A DNA stretch of 64,000 nucleotides from Leclercia adecarboxylata. GTDB taxonomy: Bacteria > Pseudomonadota > Gammaproteobacteria > Enterobacterales > Enterobacteriaceae. Below, one piece after another: positions 18,403 to 29,429 of the stretch. The notes below the pieces were generated by a model. The model saw only the letters and a list, made by a program, of their open reading frames with translations. It did not search any database and was not told where the DNA came from. Both the position numbers and the translations under genes were made by a program. The DNA is taken from the NCBI RefSeq assembly GCF_006171285.1, contig NZ_CP040889.1:2728001-2792000 (forward strand). Reading direction: 5' to 3'. Each line of letters begins with the position of its first letter. Positions within the stretch are counted from its first letter, which is position 1.

Positions 18403-19992
18403 ATGACGTTGTCTCCTTATCTGCAAGAGGTGGCGAAACGCCGTACTTTTGCCATTATCTCTCACCCGGATGCCGGTAAAACGACAATCACCGAGAAGGT
18501 GTTGCTGTTCGGACAGGCGATCCAGACCGCCGGTACGGTAAAAGGCCGTGGCTCCGCCCAGCATGCAAAATCGGACTGGATGGAGATGGAAAAGCAGCGT
18601 GGTATCTCGATTACCACCTCCGTGATGCAGTTCCCGTATCACGACTGCCTGGTGAACCTGCTGGACACCCCGGGTCACGAAGACTTCTCCGAAGATACCT
18701 ACCGTACCCTGACGGCGGTGGACTGCTGCCTGATGGTTATCGATGCCGCAAAAGGCGTTGAGGATCGTACCCGTAAGCTGATGGAAGTCACCCGTCTACG
18801 CGATACGCCGATCCTGACCTTCATGAACAAACTCGACCGCGACATCCGCGATCCGATGGAAGTGATGGATGAAGTGGAGCGTGAGCTGAAGATCGCCTGT
18901 GCGCCAATCACCTGGCCGATTGGCTGCGGCAAGCTGTTCAAGGGCGTTTACCACCTCTACAAAGACGAAACCTACCTGTATCAGACCGGTAAAGGTCACA
19001 CCATCCAGGAAGTGCGCGTCGTGAAAGGGCTGGATAACCCGGATCTGGACGCGGCGGTAGGCGAAGAGCTGGCAGGCCAGCTGCGTGATGAGCTGGAGCT
19101 GGTCAAAGGCGCTTCCCACGAATTTGACCAGGAGCTGTTCCTGAGCGGCGAAATTACCCCGGTCTTCTTCGGTACCGCACTGGGTAACTTCGGCGTAGAC
19201 CATATGCTTGACGGCCTGGTTGAGTGGGCGCCGCAGCCGATGCCGCGCAACACAGACACCCGTGAAGTGGTCGCCAGTGAAGAGAAGTTCACCGGCTTCG
19301 TCTTTAAGATTCAGGCCAACATGGACCCGAAACACCGCGACCGCGTGGCGTTTATGCGTGTGGTGTCCGGCAAATATGAAAAAGGCATGAAGCTGCGCCA
19401 GGTGCGCACCGGTAAAGACGTGGTGATCTCGGATGCGCTGACCTTTATGGCCGGCGACCGTTCCCACGTGGAAGAGGCGTACCCGGGCGACATCATCGGT
19501 CTGCATAACCACGGCACCATCCAGATTGGTGACACCTTTACCCAGGGCGAGATGATGAAGTTCACCGGTATTCCGAACTTCGCACCAGAACTGTTCCGCC
19601 GTATCCGCCTGAAGGATCCGCTGAAGCAGAAACAGCTGCTGAAAGGGCTGGTTCAGCTGTCGGAAGAGGGCGCGGTACAGGTGTTCCGTCCAATCGCCAA
19701 CAACGACCTGATCGTGGGCGCCGTGGGTGTGCTGCAGTTTGACGTGGTGGTTGCCCGCCTGAAGAGCGAGTACAACGTTGAAGCGATTTACGAATCGGTG
19801 AACGTGGCGACCGCCCGCTGGGTAGAGTGTTCTGACGTGAAGAAATTCGAAGAGTTCAAGCGTAAGAACGAGATCCAGCTGGCGCTCGACGGCGGTGATA
19901 ACCTCACCTATATCGCCCCGACCATGGTTAACCTGAACCTGGCGCACGATCGTTATCCGGATATTCAGTTCCGCAAAACCCGCGAGCACTAA
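18403..19992 (+). CDS. prfC: Peptide chain release factor 3 (RF3)
   Basis: The 529-residue translational GTPase has the length of E. coli RF3. The G domain contains HPDAGKTT (residues 21-28), DTPGHEDF and NKLD. EF-G-like domains II and III follow. RF3-GTP promotes release of RF1 and RF2 from ribosomes after peptide hydrolysis and acts in post-error quality control. The gene has its own 90-base leader after yjjG. A stem-loop follows the stop. Confidence 0.97.
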   Translation: MTLSPYLQEVAKRRTFAIISHPDAGKTTITEKVLLFGQAIQTAGTVKGRGSAQHAKSDWMEMEKQRGISITTSVMQFPYHDCLVNLLDTPGHEDFSEDTYRTLTAVDCCLMVIDAAKGVEDRTRKLMEVTRLRDTPILTFMNKLDRDIRDPMEVMDEVERELKIACAPITWPIGCGKLFKGVYHLYKDETYLYQTGKGHTIQEVRVVKGLDNPDLDAAVGEELAGQLRDELELVKGASHEFDQELFLSGEITPVFFGTALGNFGVDHMLDGLVEWAPQPMPRNTDTREVVASEEKFTGFVFKIQANMDPKHRDRVAFMRVVSGKYEKGMKLRQVRTGKDVVISDALTFMAGDRSHVEEAYPGDIIGLHNHGTIQIGDTFTQGEMMKFTGIPNFAPELFRRIRLKDPLKQKQLLKGLVQLSEEGAVQVFRPIANNDLIVGAVGVLQFDVVVARLKSEYNVEAIYESVNVATARWVECSDVKKFEEFKRKNEIQLALDGGDNLTYIAPTMVNLNLAHDRYPDIQFRKTREH

Positions 19993-20002
19993 TCCCTTCC
20001 CG

Positions 20003-20024
20003 GAGCACGGCAGCCGCCGTGCTC
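20003..20024 (+). terminator. Stem-loop after prfC
   Basis: GAGCACGGC and GCCGTGCTC form a 9-bp stem with loop AGCC, ten bases after the prfC stop. The following CTGCTTAAATC is only moderately T-rich. The rest of 20025-20306 is the osmY upstream region and long leader, where I see no gene. Confidence 0.6.
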
Positions 20025-20306
20025 TGCTTAAATCTCTTTAAATCCCTGCCTTATTAATCCCTTGCGGAATGTTCTTAATTCAACGGCTTTTGCTGCTTAT
20101 TGCTCGTTTTTTGCCCGATTCTGAAAGCGCGCCTGTGAGAGTGATCTATATTTAACTCAGTGTTTAACACCGGGCGCAGATGAAAGCTCCATTCAATGCG
20201 TGTTGATAAGGTTCTCATCTCGCCCGAGTGTTGATTGGTAGTAATAAAGACTACTTGCACGTAATGATTGACGCTCGAAGTCGGAGCAAAACACAGGAAT
20301 ACATCG

Positions 20307-20924
20307 ATGAATACTAAAAAACTGAAGATTTCGAAAACTCTGCTGGCGGTAATGATGGGTAGCGCACTGGTATGCGGTTCTGCGATGGCGGAAACCACTG
20401 CAACCGACAAAGCGCAATCCACAGCCAATACCGCTGGTGAAAAAATCGATAACTCTATGAATAAAGTCGGTAACTTCATGGATGACAGCTCTATCACAGC
20501 AAAAGTAAAAGCTGCGCTGGTGGATGCTGATGACATTAAGAGCACCGATATTTCCGTAGAAACCGATAAAAACGTCGTTACGCTGAGTGGCTTTGTAGAA
20601 AGCCAGGCGCAGGCTGAAAAAGCCGTTAGCGTGGCGAAAGGTGTTGAAGGTGTGAAATCCGTCAGCGATAAACTGCATGTCCGTGATGGCAAAGAGCAAT
20701 CTGCCAAGGGCTATGCCGGTGACGCAGCGACCACCAGCGAAATTAAAGCCAAACTGCTGGCCGATGACATCGTCCCATCACGTCACGTGAAAGTGGAAAC
20801 CACTGACGGCGTGGTACAGCTGAGCGGTGAAGTAGAGTCAAAAGCACAGAGCGACCGTGCTGAAAGCATCGCCAAAGCTATTGATGGCGTGAAAAGCGTT
20901 AAAAACGATCTGAAAGTGAAATAA
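20307..20924 (+). CDS. osmY: Periplasmic chaperone/osmotic stress protein OsmY
   Basis: The 205-residue protein has a signal peptide ([20 protein letters not shown], cleaved after AMA) and two BON domains at about 60-125 and 135-205. The second contains [20 protein letters not shown]. It matches E. coli OsmY, a sigma-S- and osmotically induced periplasmic protein with chaperone-like activity. The ATG at 20307 follows AGGA. The frame stays open for 13 codons upstream, but that extension would mask the signal peptide. ytjA follows, as in E. coli. Confidence 0.93.
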   Translation: MNTKKLKISKTLLAVMMGSALVCGSAMAETTATDKAQSTANTAGEKIDNSMNKVGNFMDDSSITAKVKAALVDADDIKSTDISVETDKNVVTLSGFVESQAQAEKAVSVAKGVEGVKSVSDKLHVRDGKEQSAKGYAGDAATTSEIKAKLLADDIVPSRHVKVETTDGVVQLSGEVESKAQSDRAESIAKAIDGVKSVKNDLKVK

Positions 20925-20939
20925 AAATCGATAATTCGT

Positions 20940-20961
20940 CCTTCTGGCTGAGGCCAGAAGG
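20940..20961 (+). terminator. Stem-loop between osmY and ytjA
   Basis: CCTTCTGGC and GCCAGAAGG form a 9-bp stem with loop TGAG, 15 bases after osmY. No T-tract follows, so it may be an mRNA-stabilising or attenuating hairpin rather than a full terminator. Confidence 0.5.
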
Positions 20962-21051
20962 CGAGATAAGAATTAAACATGTAGATATCGCCGTGAGCAA
21001 ACCTGAGCGCTCACCATGCGGTCGACATTAACTATGGTAAAGGAGAGTCAT

Positions 21052-21213
21052 ATGTTTCGTTGGGGCATCATTTTTCTGGTTATCGCGTTAATTGCCGCCG
21101 CTCTGGGTTTTGGTGGTCTGGCGGGTACCGCGGCGGGTGCGGCGAAAATTGTCTTCGTCGTCGGTATTATCCTGTTCCTGGTAAGCCTGTTCACCGGACG
21201 CCGTCGTCCATAG
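21052..21213 (+). CDS. ytjA: Small DUF1328 membrane protein YtjA
   Basis: The 53-residue protein [20 protein letters not shown]... is almost the same as E. coli YtjA. It has two hydrophobic helices separated by [12 protein letters not shown] and a basic tail, GRRRP. The ribosome binding site AGGAG lies seven bases before the ATG. Function is unknown; the family is often stress-associated. It lies between osmY and yjjU. Confidence 0.92.
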
Positions 21214-21236
21214 CTCAGGTAACCGTTATGCTGAAG

Positions 21237-21266
21237 AAAAGGCCCATGTTAAGCATGGGCCTTTTT
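21237..21266 (+). terminator. Rho-independent terminator after ytjA
   Basis: GGCCCATG and CATGGGCC form an 8-bp stem with loop TTAAG, flanked by AAAA and TTTTTATTT. Confidence 0.92.
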
Positions 21267-21350
21267 ATTTGACGTACATCCGGTTTGGGAAAACCGGCGG
21301 GTGTGCGCTACTGTGTAGGGATATAACAAATAAAAAAACAGGAAGCAGAG

Positions 21351-22421
21351 GTGGGGCAGCGAATTCCGGTAACGCTCGGCAATATTGCGCCGTTAGCACT
21401 GAAACCCTTTCGGCCAGGCCAGATTGCGCTGGTATGTGAAGGCGGTGGGCAGCGAGGGATCTTCACAGCCGGCGTGCTGGATGAGTTTATGCGCGCGCAG
21501 TTTAACCCGTTCGATCTCTTTTTTGGCACTTCCGCCGGAGCGCAAAATCTCTCGGCCTACGTCTGTAATCAGCCGGGTTACGCCCGCAAAGTGATCATGC
21601 GTTACACCACCTCCCGCGATTTCTTCGATCCGGTGCGCTTTGTGCGCGGCGGCAATCTTATCGATCTCGACTGGCTGCTGGACGCCACCGCCAGCAAAAT
21701 GCCGCTGGCGATGGACAGCGCCTCGCGCCTGTTCGATGCCGGCAAAGCCTTCTGGATGTGCGCCTGTCGCGGCGATGACTACTCGGCAAGCTACTTTTCG
21801 CCGCAAAAAGAGAACTGGCTGGATATTCTTCGCGCCAGCAGCGCCATCCCCGGTTTCTACCGCACGGGGGCGCTGCTGGACGGGATTAGCTATCTGGACG
21901 GCGGCGTCAGCGATGCGATCCCGGTGCAGGAGGCGGCCCGACGCGGCGCGAATACCATCGTGGTGATCCGCACCGTGCCGTCGCAGATGTACTATACGCC
22001 GCAGTGGTTTAAGCGGATGGAGCGCTGGCTGGGTGAAAGCAGCCTGCAACCGATGCTCAACCTGGTTTCGCACCATGAGGCGAGCTATCACGCCATCCAG
22101 CATTTTATTGAAAAGCCGCCGGGCAAACTCAGGATCTTCGAAATCTATCCGCCAAAACCGCTTAACAGCATGGCGCTGGGCAGCCGCATCCCCGCTCTGC
22201 GTGACGACTACAAAACCGGACGTCTGTGCGGGCGCTATTTCCTGGCGACGGTGGGCAAACTGCTGGCCGAACAGCCGCCGCTGCGCCGCCACCAGCGGAT
22301 CATCGCCCCGGCCACGGTGGTGGTTCCTCCGGCAAGCGTGGCCAGCGATGCGCTTACCACCCCGCTCGTGGATGCCCCGCAGGCCAATGACACCCTGTTT
22401 GATAACGAGGATCTGGCGTGA
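21351..22421 (+). CDS. yjjU: Patatin-like phospholipase family protein YjjU
   Basis: The 356-residue protein matches E. coli YjjU (357). The patatin elements are visible: the oxyanion loop GGGQRG (31-36), the nucleophile motif GTSAG (59-63) and the catalytic aspartate in DGG, near 183. It is thus predicted to be a serine acyl hydrolase; the substrate is not established. The start is GTG with CAGGAAG upstream. It overlaps yjjV by four bases (GTGA), so the two are coupled. Confidence 0.92.
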   Translation: MGQRIPVTLGNIAPLALKPFRPGQIALVCEGGGQRGIFTAGVLDEFMRAQFNPFDLFFGTSAGAQNLSAYVCNQPGYARKVIMRYTTSRDFFDPVRFVRGGNLIDLDWLLDATASKMPLAMDSASRLFDAGKAFWMCACRGDDYSASYFSPQKENWLDILRASSAIPGFYRTGALLDGISYLDGGVSDAIPVQEAARRGANTIVVIRTVPSQMYYTPQWFKRMERWLGESSLQPMLNLVSHHEASYHAIQHFIEKPPGKLRIFEIYPPKPLNSMALGSRIPALRDDYKTGRLCGRYFLATVGKLLAEQPPLRRHQRIIAPATVVVPPASVASDALTTPLVDAPQANDTLFDNEDLA

Positions 22422-23200
22422 CTTACCGCTTTATTGATACCCATTGTCACTTTGATTTCTCCCCCTTTACCGGTGATGAGCCCGCCAGCATCCAGCGTGC
22501 CGCTGAGGCGGGCGTTATGGCCATCGTGGTTCCGGCCATAGATGTGGCGAGCATCGATCGGGTGCTGGATCTCGGGGCGCGCTACCCGGCGCTGTATATG
22601 GCCCTGGGTCTGCATCCCATTGTGATTGAATCCCATCAGGATGCGCATCTGGACACGCTGGAAGCGGCGTTGGCGGCAAAGCCGGAAAGGCTGGTGGCGG
22701 TGGGGGAGATCGGCCTCGATCTCTATCGCGAGGATCCTCACTTCGAACGACAGGAAGCGATCCTCGATGCCCAGCTGAAGCTGGCGAAACGCTACGATCT
22801 GCCGGTGATCCTCCATTCCCGGCGCACCCACGACAAGCTGGCGATGCACCTCAGGCGCCACAATCTGCCGCGAACCGGGGTGGTCCATGGCTTTGCCGGA
22901 AGCCTGCAGCAGGCCCAGCGTTTTGTGGAGATGGGCTATAAAATTGGCGTCGGGGGCACCATCACCTATCCCCGCGCGAGTAAAACCCGCGATGTGATGG
23001 CGCAGCTACCGCTCTCCGCCCTGTTGCTGGAGACCGACGCCCCCGATATGCCGCTTAACGGTTTTCAGGGCCAGCCGAACCGCCCCGAGCAGGCGGCGAG
23101 GGTATTTACCACGCTGTGTGAACTGCGCCCGGAGCCCGCGGATGAGATCGCCCAGGCGCTGCTGGATAACACCCGGGCGCTGTTCAACCTGCCGCTATAG
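22418..23200 (+). CDS. yjjV: TatD-family metal-dependent hydrolase YjjV
   Basis: The 260-residue protein has the TatD signatures: DTHCHFD at the N-terminus, AVGEIGLD in the middle, and [10 protein letters not shown] near the end. These supply the metal ligands of a TIM-barrel phosphoesterase. TatD proteins act as DNases/DNA-repair factors or D-tyrosyl-type hydrolases; the exact role of YjjV is unclear. The start is GTG, overlapping the end of yjjU. Its last six bases overlap the 3' end of the convergent yjjW. Confidence 0.92.
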   Translation: MTYRFIDTHCHFDFSPFTGDEPASIQRAAEAGVMAIVVPAIDVASIDRVLDLGARYPALYMALGLHPIVIESHQDAHLDTLEAALAAKPERLVAVGEIGLDLYREDPHFERQEAILDAQLKLAKRYDLPVILHSRRTHDKLAMHLRRHNLPRTGVVHGFAGSLQQAQRFVEMGYKIGVGGTITYPRASKTRDVMAQLPLSALLLETDAPDMPLNGFQGQPNRPEQAARVFTTLCELRPEPADEIAQALLDNTRALFNLPL

Positions 23201-24055
23201 ATAGAGCGCCGGGCGGATCACTGCGATCTGCTCCCGCTCCAGCAGCTGCGCCAGCGGTTCGACATCATCGGCCGTCGCGCTGCGCCAGTGACGGGCTTCG
23301 CCGTAGACGCCATGGGCATGAAAAGCGTTGATCCTGACCGGAACATCCCCCAGCTGACGGATAAATTTGACCAGTTCGCGATGGTGCGTCAGGTAATCAC
23401 AGCGATCCGGGATCACCAGTAAACGCAGCTCGCTCAGCCGGTGGTGTGCCGCCAGCCAGCGAATGCTGTGCTTGATAAGCGCGTTGTCGCGCCCGGTCAG
23501 AAAACGGTGATGGGCGTTGTCCCAGGCCTTAAGATCGACCATTGCGCCATCAAACACCGGGAGCAGCTTTTGCCAGCCGGTTTCGCTTAGCAGGCCGTTA
23601 CTGTCCACCAGACAGGACAAATGCTGCAGCTGCGGATCGGCTTTCAGCGCGGAAAACAGCGCCACCAGAAACGGCAGCTGGGTGGTGGCTTCCCCGCCGC
23701 TGACGGTGATGCCGGAGATAAAGGGCGCGACCTTGCGGATCTGCACGATGACCTCCTCCACGCTTAACCGCTGCGCCATGGGCGTCGCCTGCTGCGGGCA
23801 CATTTGCAGACAGGTATCGCACTGCTGGCAGGTCGCGTCATCCCACCAGACCCGTCCGGCCTGAATATTCAGCGCATCGTGCGGGCAGTGCGGCACGCAG
23901 GCGGCGCAGTCGTTGCAGCGCCCGATGGTCCACGGGTTGTGGCAGGTTTTGCAGCGCAGGTTGCACCCCTGCAGAAACAGGGCCAGGCGGCTGCCGGGCC
24001 CGTCAACGCAGGAGAACGGGATAACCTTACTGACTAAAGCGCATCTGCTGTTCAT
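23195..24055 (-). CDS. yjjW: Radical SAM glycyl-radical enzyme activase YjjW
   Basis: The 286-residue protein is a radical SAM activase. The SAM-cluster cysteines are C31-x3-C35-x2-C38 ([10 protein letters not shown]). A ferredoxin-like insert with two CxxCxxCxxxC motifs follows ([11 protein letters not shown] and [11 protein letters not shown]), as in other glycyl-radical activases. Its partner is YjjI, encoded just upstream with a 29-base overlap. It would generate the glycyl radical on YjjI under anaerobic conditions. The protein ends PALYL, like E. coli YjjW. Confidence 0.93.
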   Translation of the reverse strand: MNSRCALVSKVIPFSCVDGPGSRLALFLQGCNLRCKTCHNPWTIGRCNDCAACVPHCPHDALNIQAGRVWWDDATCQQCDTCLQMCPQQATPMAQRLSVEEVIVQIRKVAPFISGITVSGGEATTQLPFLVALFSALKADPQLQHLSCLVDSNGLLSETGWQKLLPVFDGAMVDLKAWDNAHHRFLTGRDNALIKHSIRWLAAHHRLSELRLLVIPDRCDYLTHHRELVKFIRQLGDVPVRINAFHAHGVYGEARHWRSATADDVEPLAQLLEREQIAVIRPALYL

Positions 24056-25577
24056 GGCTTATCACGCGCGGCTGGCGCTCCAGTATGCGGGTGTTGCGGG
24101 CGGCCTCTTCGCCCAGCCAGGTGGTGTTGGTGCGCGAGCCTTCGGCGCGGTATTTTTCCAGATCGGACAGCCGCACCATATACCCCGTCACACGAACCAG
24201 ATCGTTCCCTGAAACGTTAGCGCTGAATTCGCGCATCCCGGCGCGGAAAGCGCCCAGACAGAGTTCCACCACCGCCTGCGGATTGCGCTTCACGGTCTCG
24301 TCCAGGGTCAGGATGTCGCTGATCCCGGCGCGATAGTGGCGATGATGCGGCGCGACCGCCAGCAGGTGGCTAATCGGATCCGGCTCATCGCCATACGGCA
24401 GACGCGCCCCCGGCGTGGTGTCCACGTCAGAGCTGATCCCCGACTGGGCATGGAGCATGGCGCGGTGTCGCCAGCCATATTTGACCGGGGTGGCTTCCAC
24501 AAAGGCCGCCAGCTGCTCGCTGATGCGATACCCCAGCGCATTGGCCTGGTCATCTTTGCCGTAGCGCCCGTTAATCCCCGCTTTCTCGCACAGCACGTTC
24601 ACCGCTTCGGCGAGGCCGTACATGCCGAACATGGGCACAAAACGGTTGGGATCGATCAGCCCTTCTTTCACCAGGAAGCTATTCTCAAAGAAGCCGGAAC
24701 GCTGATACAGGAACTCGCAGCGGGCATCGATGATGGCGATCTGCTGCTGACAGTAGTGCGGCAGGGTGCGGGTAAAGAACGCCTCGAGGGTTTCGCTCTG
24801 CTCCGCGATGGCCTTCAGGTTGAGGCGCACAAGGGTGCTTCCCCCGCCTGCCAGCGGCAGCGAGTTGTAACAGCTGACCACGCCAAAGCCATTTTTTGTG
24901 AAAATTTTATCATTTACCTGCCCGTTGGAGATATGCGGTTTACTGCATTCGCAGATGTTCTTCGCCACCTCCAGCAGCAGATCGTCCGGCGTGATTTTGG
25001 GATCGTAAATAAAGGTGAGATTGGGTGAAACCTGCTTAAGCTCTGCATCGGCGCGTAAAATGGCGCGCGTTATCGGGCCGTCTGCCGGGCCGATATTGGC
25101 ATGGACGAAGGCATCCGGCAGGGTGCGATCGAGGTAGCGCCAGAAACGTTTTATTCGAATATCGATTTCTTCTTGTGTTAGAATTCTAACATATGGCTGC
25201 AGCAGCGTATCGAGATGGCCGAGGAACACCGGCATGGCGGTAACGGACGGAACATGGTGGTAAAGGATGGTCAGCAGCGACAGCGCATCATCCAGATCCT
25301 GAGCGCCTTCCAGTTCCAGCCACTCTGAACCCTGTTTCAGAAACAGCGCATAGTCAGGCAACACGTAGCGCGGTTTGTAAGGCGCGTGGCCTTCAAACAT
25401 ATCGCAGATAAATCCCCCGGCCAGGGCCAGACGCGCATCATTATCCAGGGCCGGGTAGGGCAGATTGTTTTCCGCCTCCAGCGCCAGAAAGTGGCGTTTT
25501 TGTTCGGGGCTTAACACCGGGCTTGTCACAATTTTCTGGCAACGTTGTTGCAGGGCGGCGGGGGTGGATGGGGACAT
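24027..25577 (-). CDS. yjjI: Glycyl radical enzyme YjjI
   Basis: The 516-residue protein has the length of E. coli YjjI. The radical-bearing glycine lies in VRVTGYM near the C-terminus, and a candidate thiyl cysteine is in VVSCYNSLP. YjjI is a short, divergent glycyl radical protein whose substrate is unknown. Position next to the deo operon hints at a link with deoxynucleoside or aldehyde metabolism, but this is only inference. The start at 25577 has AAGGAAG upstream; a start at 25601 would add eight residues absent from E. coli. A perfect DeoR operator lies within the coding region at 25176-25191. Confidence 0.92.
   Translation of the reverse strand: MSPSTPAALQQRCQKIVTSPVLSPEQKRHFLALEAENNLPYPALDNDARLALAGGFICDMFEGHAPYKPRYVLPDYALFLKQGSEWLELEGAQDLDDALSLLTILYHHVPSVTAMPVFLGHLDTLLQPYVRILTQEEIDIRIKRFWRYLDRTLPDAFVHANIGPADGPITRAILRADAELKQVSPNLTFIYDPKITPDDLLLEVAKNICECSKPHISNGQVNDKIFTKNGFGVVSCYNSLPLAGGGSTLVRLNLKAIAEQSETLEAFFTRTLPHYCQQQIAIIDARCEFLYQRSGFFENSFLVKEGLIDPNRFVPMFGMYGLAEAVNVLCEKAGINGRYGKDDQANALGYRISEQLAAFVEATPVKYGWRHRAMLHAQSGISSDVDTTPGARLPYGDEPDPISHLLAVAPHHRHYRAGISDILTLDETVKRNPQAVVELCLGAFRAGMREFSANVSGNDLVRVTGYMVRLSDLEKYRAEGSRTNTTWLGEEAARNTRILERQPRVISHEQQMRFSQ
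25176..25191. promoter_or_regulatory. DeoR operator (O1-like, deoP1) inside yjjI
   Basis: TGTTAGAATTCTAACA is a perfect 16-bp palindrome identical to the known DeoR operator sequence. It contains a TAGAAT -10-like box on the plus strand, the same geometry as the copy before deoC. The site is 603 bp (centre to centre) from the second operator, close to the roughly 600-bp O1-O2 spacing known in E. coli. It lies in the yjjI coding sequence, antisense to that gene. Confidence 0.88.
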
Positions 25578-25692
25578 TGTCGCTTCCTTATTCTTCTGCA
25601 TGGACAGGGGAAGATTGTAGAAAGACTCCTGCCAGCTGCTTTTGATCCTGCGCGGGTGCCTGACGCTTTAATCAGCAGTTGTAGCTAAATTA

Positions 25693-25708
25693 TTTGAAGT
25701 TGATCTCA
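25693..25708 (+). promoter_or_regulatory. CRP site, distal, of deoP2
   Basis: TTTGA-N6-TCTCA resembles the CRP consensus TGTGA-N6-TCACA. Its centre is 53 bp upstream of the second CRP-like site, exactly the spacing of the tandem CRP sites in E. coli deoP2 that flank CytR. The stretch between (TTATGCAAATTTGTATGCAT) has the look of a CytR target. Confidence 0.65.
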
Positions 25709-25745
25709 TTATGGTTATGCAAATTTGTATGCATATTTCATTAAC

Positions 25746-25761
25746 TGTGATGAATGTCGAA
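25746..25761 (+). promoter_or_regulatory. CRP site, proximal, of deoP2
   Basis: TGTGA-N6-TCGAA has a perfect left half and a weak right half. Its centre is about 40 bp before the expected transcription start near 25794, matching a class II-like CRP position in deoP2. Confidence 0.65.
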
Positions 25762-25778
25762 GTGAGAAAGCGGGTGAA

Positions 25779-25794
25779 TGTTAGAATACTCACA
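25779..25794. promoter_or_regulatory. DeoR operator (O2-like) overlapping the deoP2 -10 box
   Basis: TGTTAGAATACTCACA matches the DeoR palindrome at 14 of 16 positions and contains TAGAAT (25782-25787) as the -10 element. DeoR bound here would block RNA polymerase directly. The deoC ATG is 45 bases downstream. Confidence 0.85.
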
Positions 25795-25838
25795 GACCCG
25801 CAAGGTGAAATTTTACGGCTATACGCCCGGAGAATGTT

Positions 25839-26618
25839 ATGACCGATTTAACCGCAAGCAGCCTGCGTGCTTTAAAACTGATGGATCTGACCACCCTGAA
25901 TGACGACGACACGAACGAGAAAGTGATCGCCCTGTGTCATCAGGCGAAAACCCCGGTGGGCACCACGGCGGCTATCTGTATCTATCCGCGTTTCATTCCG
26001 ATCGCGCGTAAGACCCTGAAAGAGCAGGGCACGCCGGACGTGCGTATTGCCACCGTGACCAACTTCCCACACGGTAACGACGACATCGAAATCGCGCTGG
26101 CAGAGACCCGCGCCGCCATCGCTTACGGCGCTGACGAAGTTGACGTGGTCTTCCCTTACCGCGCGCTGATTGCCGGTAACGAGCAGGTGGGCTTTGAGCT
26201 GGTGAAAGCCTGTAAAGAGGCCTGCGCAGCGGCAAACGTGCTGCTGAAAGTGATCATCGAAACCGGCGAGCTGAAAGAAGAGGCTTTAATCCGTAAAGCG
26301 TCTGAAATCTCTATTAAAGCGGGTGCAGACTTCATTAAAACCTCCACCGGTAAAGTGCCGGTCAATGCCACCCCGGAAAGCGCACGCATCATGATGGAAG
26401 TGATCCGCGATATGGGCGTGGAAAAAACCGTGGGCTTCAAACCGGCGGGCGGCGTGCGTACCGCAGAAGACGCGCAGCAGTTCCTGGCGATTGCCGATGA
26501 GCTGTTCGGTGCCGACTGGGCTGATTCCCGCCACTACCGTTTTGGCGCATCCAGCCTGCTGGCCAGCCTGCTGAAAGCACTGGGCTACGGCGACGGTAAG
26601 AGCGCAAGCAGCTACTAA
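25839..26618 (+). CDS. deoC: Deoxyribose-phosphate aldolase DeoC
   Basis: The 259-residue TIM-barrel class I aldolase has the length of E. coli DeoC. It cleaves 2-deoxyribose 5-phosphate into glyceraldehyde 3-phosphate and acetaldehyde. The Schiff-base lysine is in FIKTSTGK (about 167), and the activating lysine is in GFKPAGG (about 201). It is the first gene of deoCABD, behind CRP, CytR and DeoR sites. A BIME lies between it and deoA and may stabilise or set differential levels of the deoC message. Confidence 0.97.
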   Translation: MTDLTASSLRALKLMDLTTLNDDDTNEKVIALCHQAKTPVGTTAAICIYPRFIPIARKTLKEQGTPDVRIATVTNFPHGNDDIEIALAETRAAIAYGADEVDVVFPYRALIAGNEQVGFELVKACKEACAAANVLLKVIIETGELKEEALIRKASEISIKAGADFIKTSTGKVPVNATPESARIMMEVIRDMGVEKTVGFKPAGGVRTAEDAQQFLAIADELFGADWADSRHYRFGASSLLASLLKALGYGDGKSASSY

Positions 26619-26632
26619 TAGCACTATTCGTT

Positions 26633-26706
26633 GTAGGCCGGATAAGGCGTAGCCGCCATCCGGCGTTGTTCCGGTTCGCCGGGTGGCGCTACGCTTACCC
26701 GGCCTA
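26633..26706. repeat. BIME (paired REP units) between deoC and deoA
   Basis: GTAGGCCGGATAAGGCGTAG begins one REP unit. The inverted unit ends GCTTACCCGGCCTAC. The two can pair along almost their full length. Such elements within operons can affect mRNA decay and gyrase or IHF binding. Confidence 0.85.
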
Positions 26707-26742
26707 CGGTTAGCCTTCGACTCACTTCCTCAGGGGGTTATT

Positions 26743-28065
26743 TTGTTTCTCGCACAAGAAATTATTCGTAAAAAACGTGATGGTCATGCTTTAAGCGACG
26801 AAGAGATCCGTTTCTTTATCAACGGCATTCGCGACAATACCATCTCTGAAGGGCAGATTGCCGCCCTGGCGATGACCATTTTCTTCCACGATATGGCGAT
26901 GCCGGAGCGCGTGTCGCTGACCATGGCGATGCGGGATTCAGGAACCGTTCTGGACTGGAAGAGCCTTAACCTTAATGGCCCGATCGTGGACAAACACTCC
27001 ACCGGCGGCGTGGGCGATGTCACCTCGCTGATGCTGGGGCCAATGGTCGCTGCCTGCGGCGGCTACATTCCAATGATTTCCGGGCGCGGCCTCGGTCATA
27101 CCGGCGGCACGCTCGACAAACTGGAAGCCATTCCGGGCTTCGATATCTTCCCGGATGACAACCGCTTCCGCGACATTATTAAAGATGTGGGTGTGGCGAT
27201 TATCGGCCAGACCAGCTCTCTTGCTCCGGCGGACAAGCGTTTTTACGCCACGCGTGACATTACCGCGACCGTCGACTCCATCCCGCTGATCACCGCTTCG
27301 ATCCTTGCCAAGAAACTGGCCGAAGGTCTGGATGCGCTGGTGATGGACGTGAAAGTGGGCAGCGGCGCCTTTATGCCGACCTACGAACTCTCAGCGGCGC
27401 TTGCCGAAGCGATCGTTGGCGTTGCCAATGGCGCTGGCGTGCGCACCACCGCACTGCTTACCGACATGAACCAGGTGCTGGCTTCCAGCGCGGGTAACGC
27501 GGTTGAAGTGCGCGAAGCGGTACAGTTCCTGACAGGTGAATACCGCAACCCGCGCCTGTTCGAGGTGACCATGGCGCTGTGCGTCGAGATGCTCATTTCA
27601 GGCAAACTGGCGAACGATGACGCCGACGCCCGGGCGAAACTGCAGGCGGTGCTGGATAACGGCAAAGCGGCGGAGATCTTTGGCCGCATGGTTGCTGCCC
27701 AGAAAGGCCCGACCGATTTCGTGGAAAACTACGCCAAATACCTGCCAACCGCGATGCTCAGCAAAGCGGTGTACGCGGATACCGAAGGCTTCGTCTCGGC
27801 GATGGACACTCGCGCGCTGGGTATGGCGGTGGTCTCCATGGGCGGCGGTCGTCGTCAGGCTTCCGACAGCATTGATTACAGCGTCGGCTTCACCGATATG
27901 GCCCGTCTGGGCGACAGCGTTGACGGTCAACGTCCGCTGGCGGTGATCCACGCGAAAGATGAAAACAGCTGGCAGGAAGCGGCGAAAGCCGTGAAGGCTG
28001 CCATTACTCTGGCGGATAATGCCCCAGAAAGCTCGCCTTCGGTCTATCGTCGTATTACCGAATAG
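26743..28065 (+). CDS. deoA: Thymidine phosphorylase DeoA
   Basis: The 440-residue protein has the length of E. coli DeoA and is nearly identical in the core (KHSTGGVGD near residue 84, [26 protein letters not shown]). It splits thymidine and deoxyuridine with phosphate into the base and deoxyribose 1-phosphate. The start is TTG (26743), preceded by AGGGGG, and gives the family N-terminus [13 protein letters not shown]. Upstream in-frame codons fall in the BIME and are not coding. It is second in the deo operon. Confidence 0.96.
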   Translation: MFLAQEIIRKKRDGHALSDEEIRFFINGIRDNTISEGQIAALAMTIFFHDMAMPERVSLTMAMRDSGTVLDWKSLNLNGPIVDKHSTGGVGDVTSLMLGPMVAACGGYIPMISGRGLGHTGGTLDKLEAIPGFDIFPDDNRFRDIIKDVGVAIIGQTSSLAPADKRFYATRDITATVDSIPLITASILAKKLAEGLDALVMDVKVGSGAFMPTYELSAALAEAIVGVANGAGVRTTALLTDMNQVLASSAGNAVEVREAVQFLTGEYRNPRLFEVTMALCVEMLISGKLANDDADARAKLQAVLDNGKAAEIFGRMVAAQKGPTDFVENYAKYLPTAMLSKAVYADTEGFVSAMDTRALGMAVVSMGGGRRQASDSIDYSVGFTDMARLGDSVDGQRPLAVIHAKDENSWQEAAKAVKAAITLADNAPESSPSVYRRITE

Positions 28066-28095
28066 CGGTATACTGATCTGATCGCTTTTTTATGA

Positions 28096-29340
<1,245 letters not shown>

Positions 29341-29363
29341 ATTATGTTGGGTGCGGTCTGATG

Positions 29364-29398
29364 CCCTCACCCCGGCCCTCTCCCACAGGGAGAGGGTG
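29364..29398. repeat. Dispersed CCCTCTCCCACAGGGAGAGGG repeat between deoB and deoD
   Basis: CCCTCACCCCGGCCCTCTCC is followed by CACAGGGAGAGGGTG, forming a CCCTCTCCC/GGGAGAGGG hairpin. The preceding GTGCGGTCTGATG is also shared with the copy at 37215-37248. It lies within an operon, 32 bases before deoD. Confidence 0.75.
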
Positions 29399-29429
29399 AA
29401 AAGAATAAACAATGTAAAAGGAACTGAAG

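Noticed and set aside
18796..19989. 397-codon open frame opposite prfC
   Set aside because: It is a mirror of the conserved RF3 coding sequence, not a gene.
20075..20707. 210-codon open frame opposite osmY and its leader
   Set aside because: It is antisense to the osmY coding region, and its Ser/Thr/Leu-rich translation has no motif.
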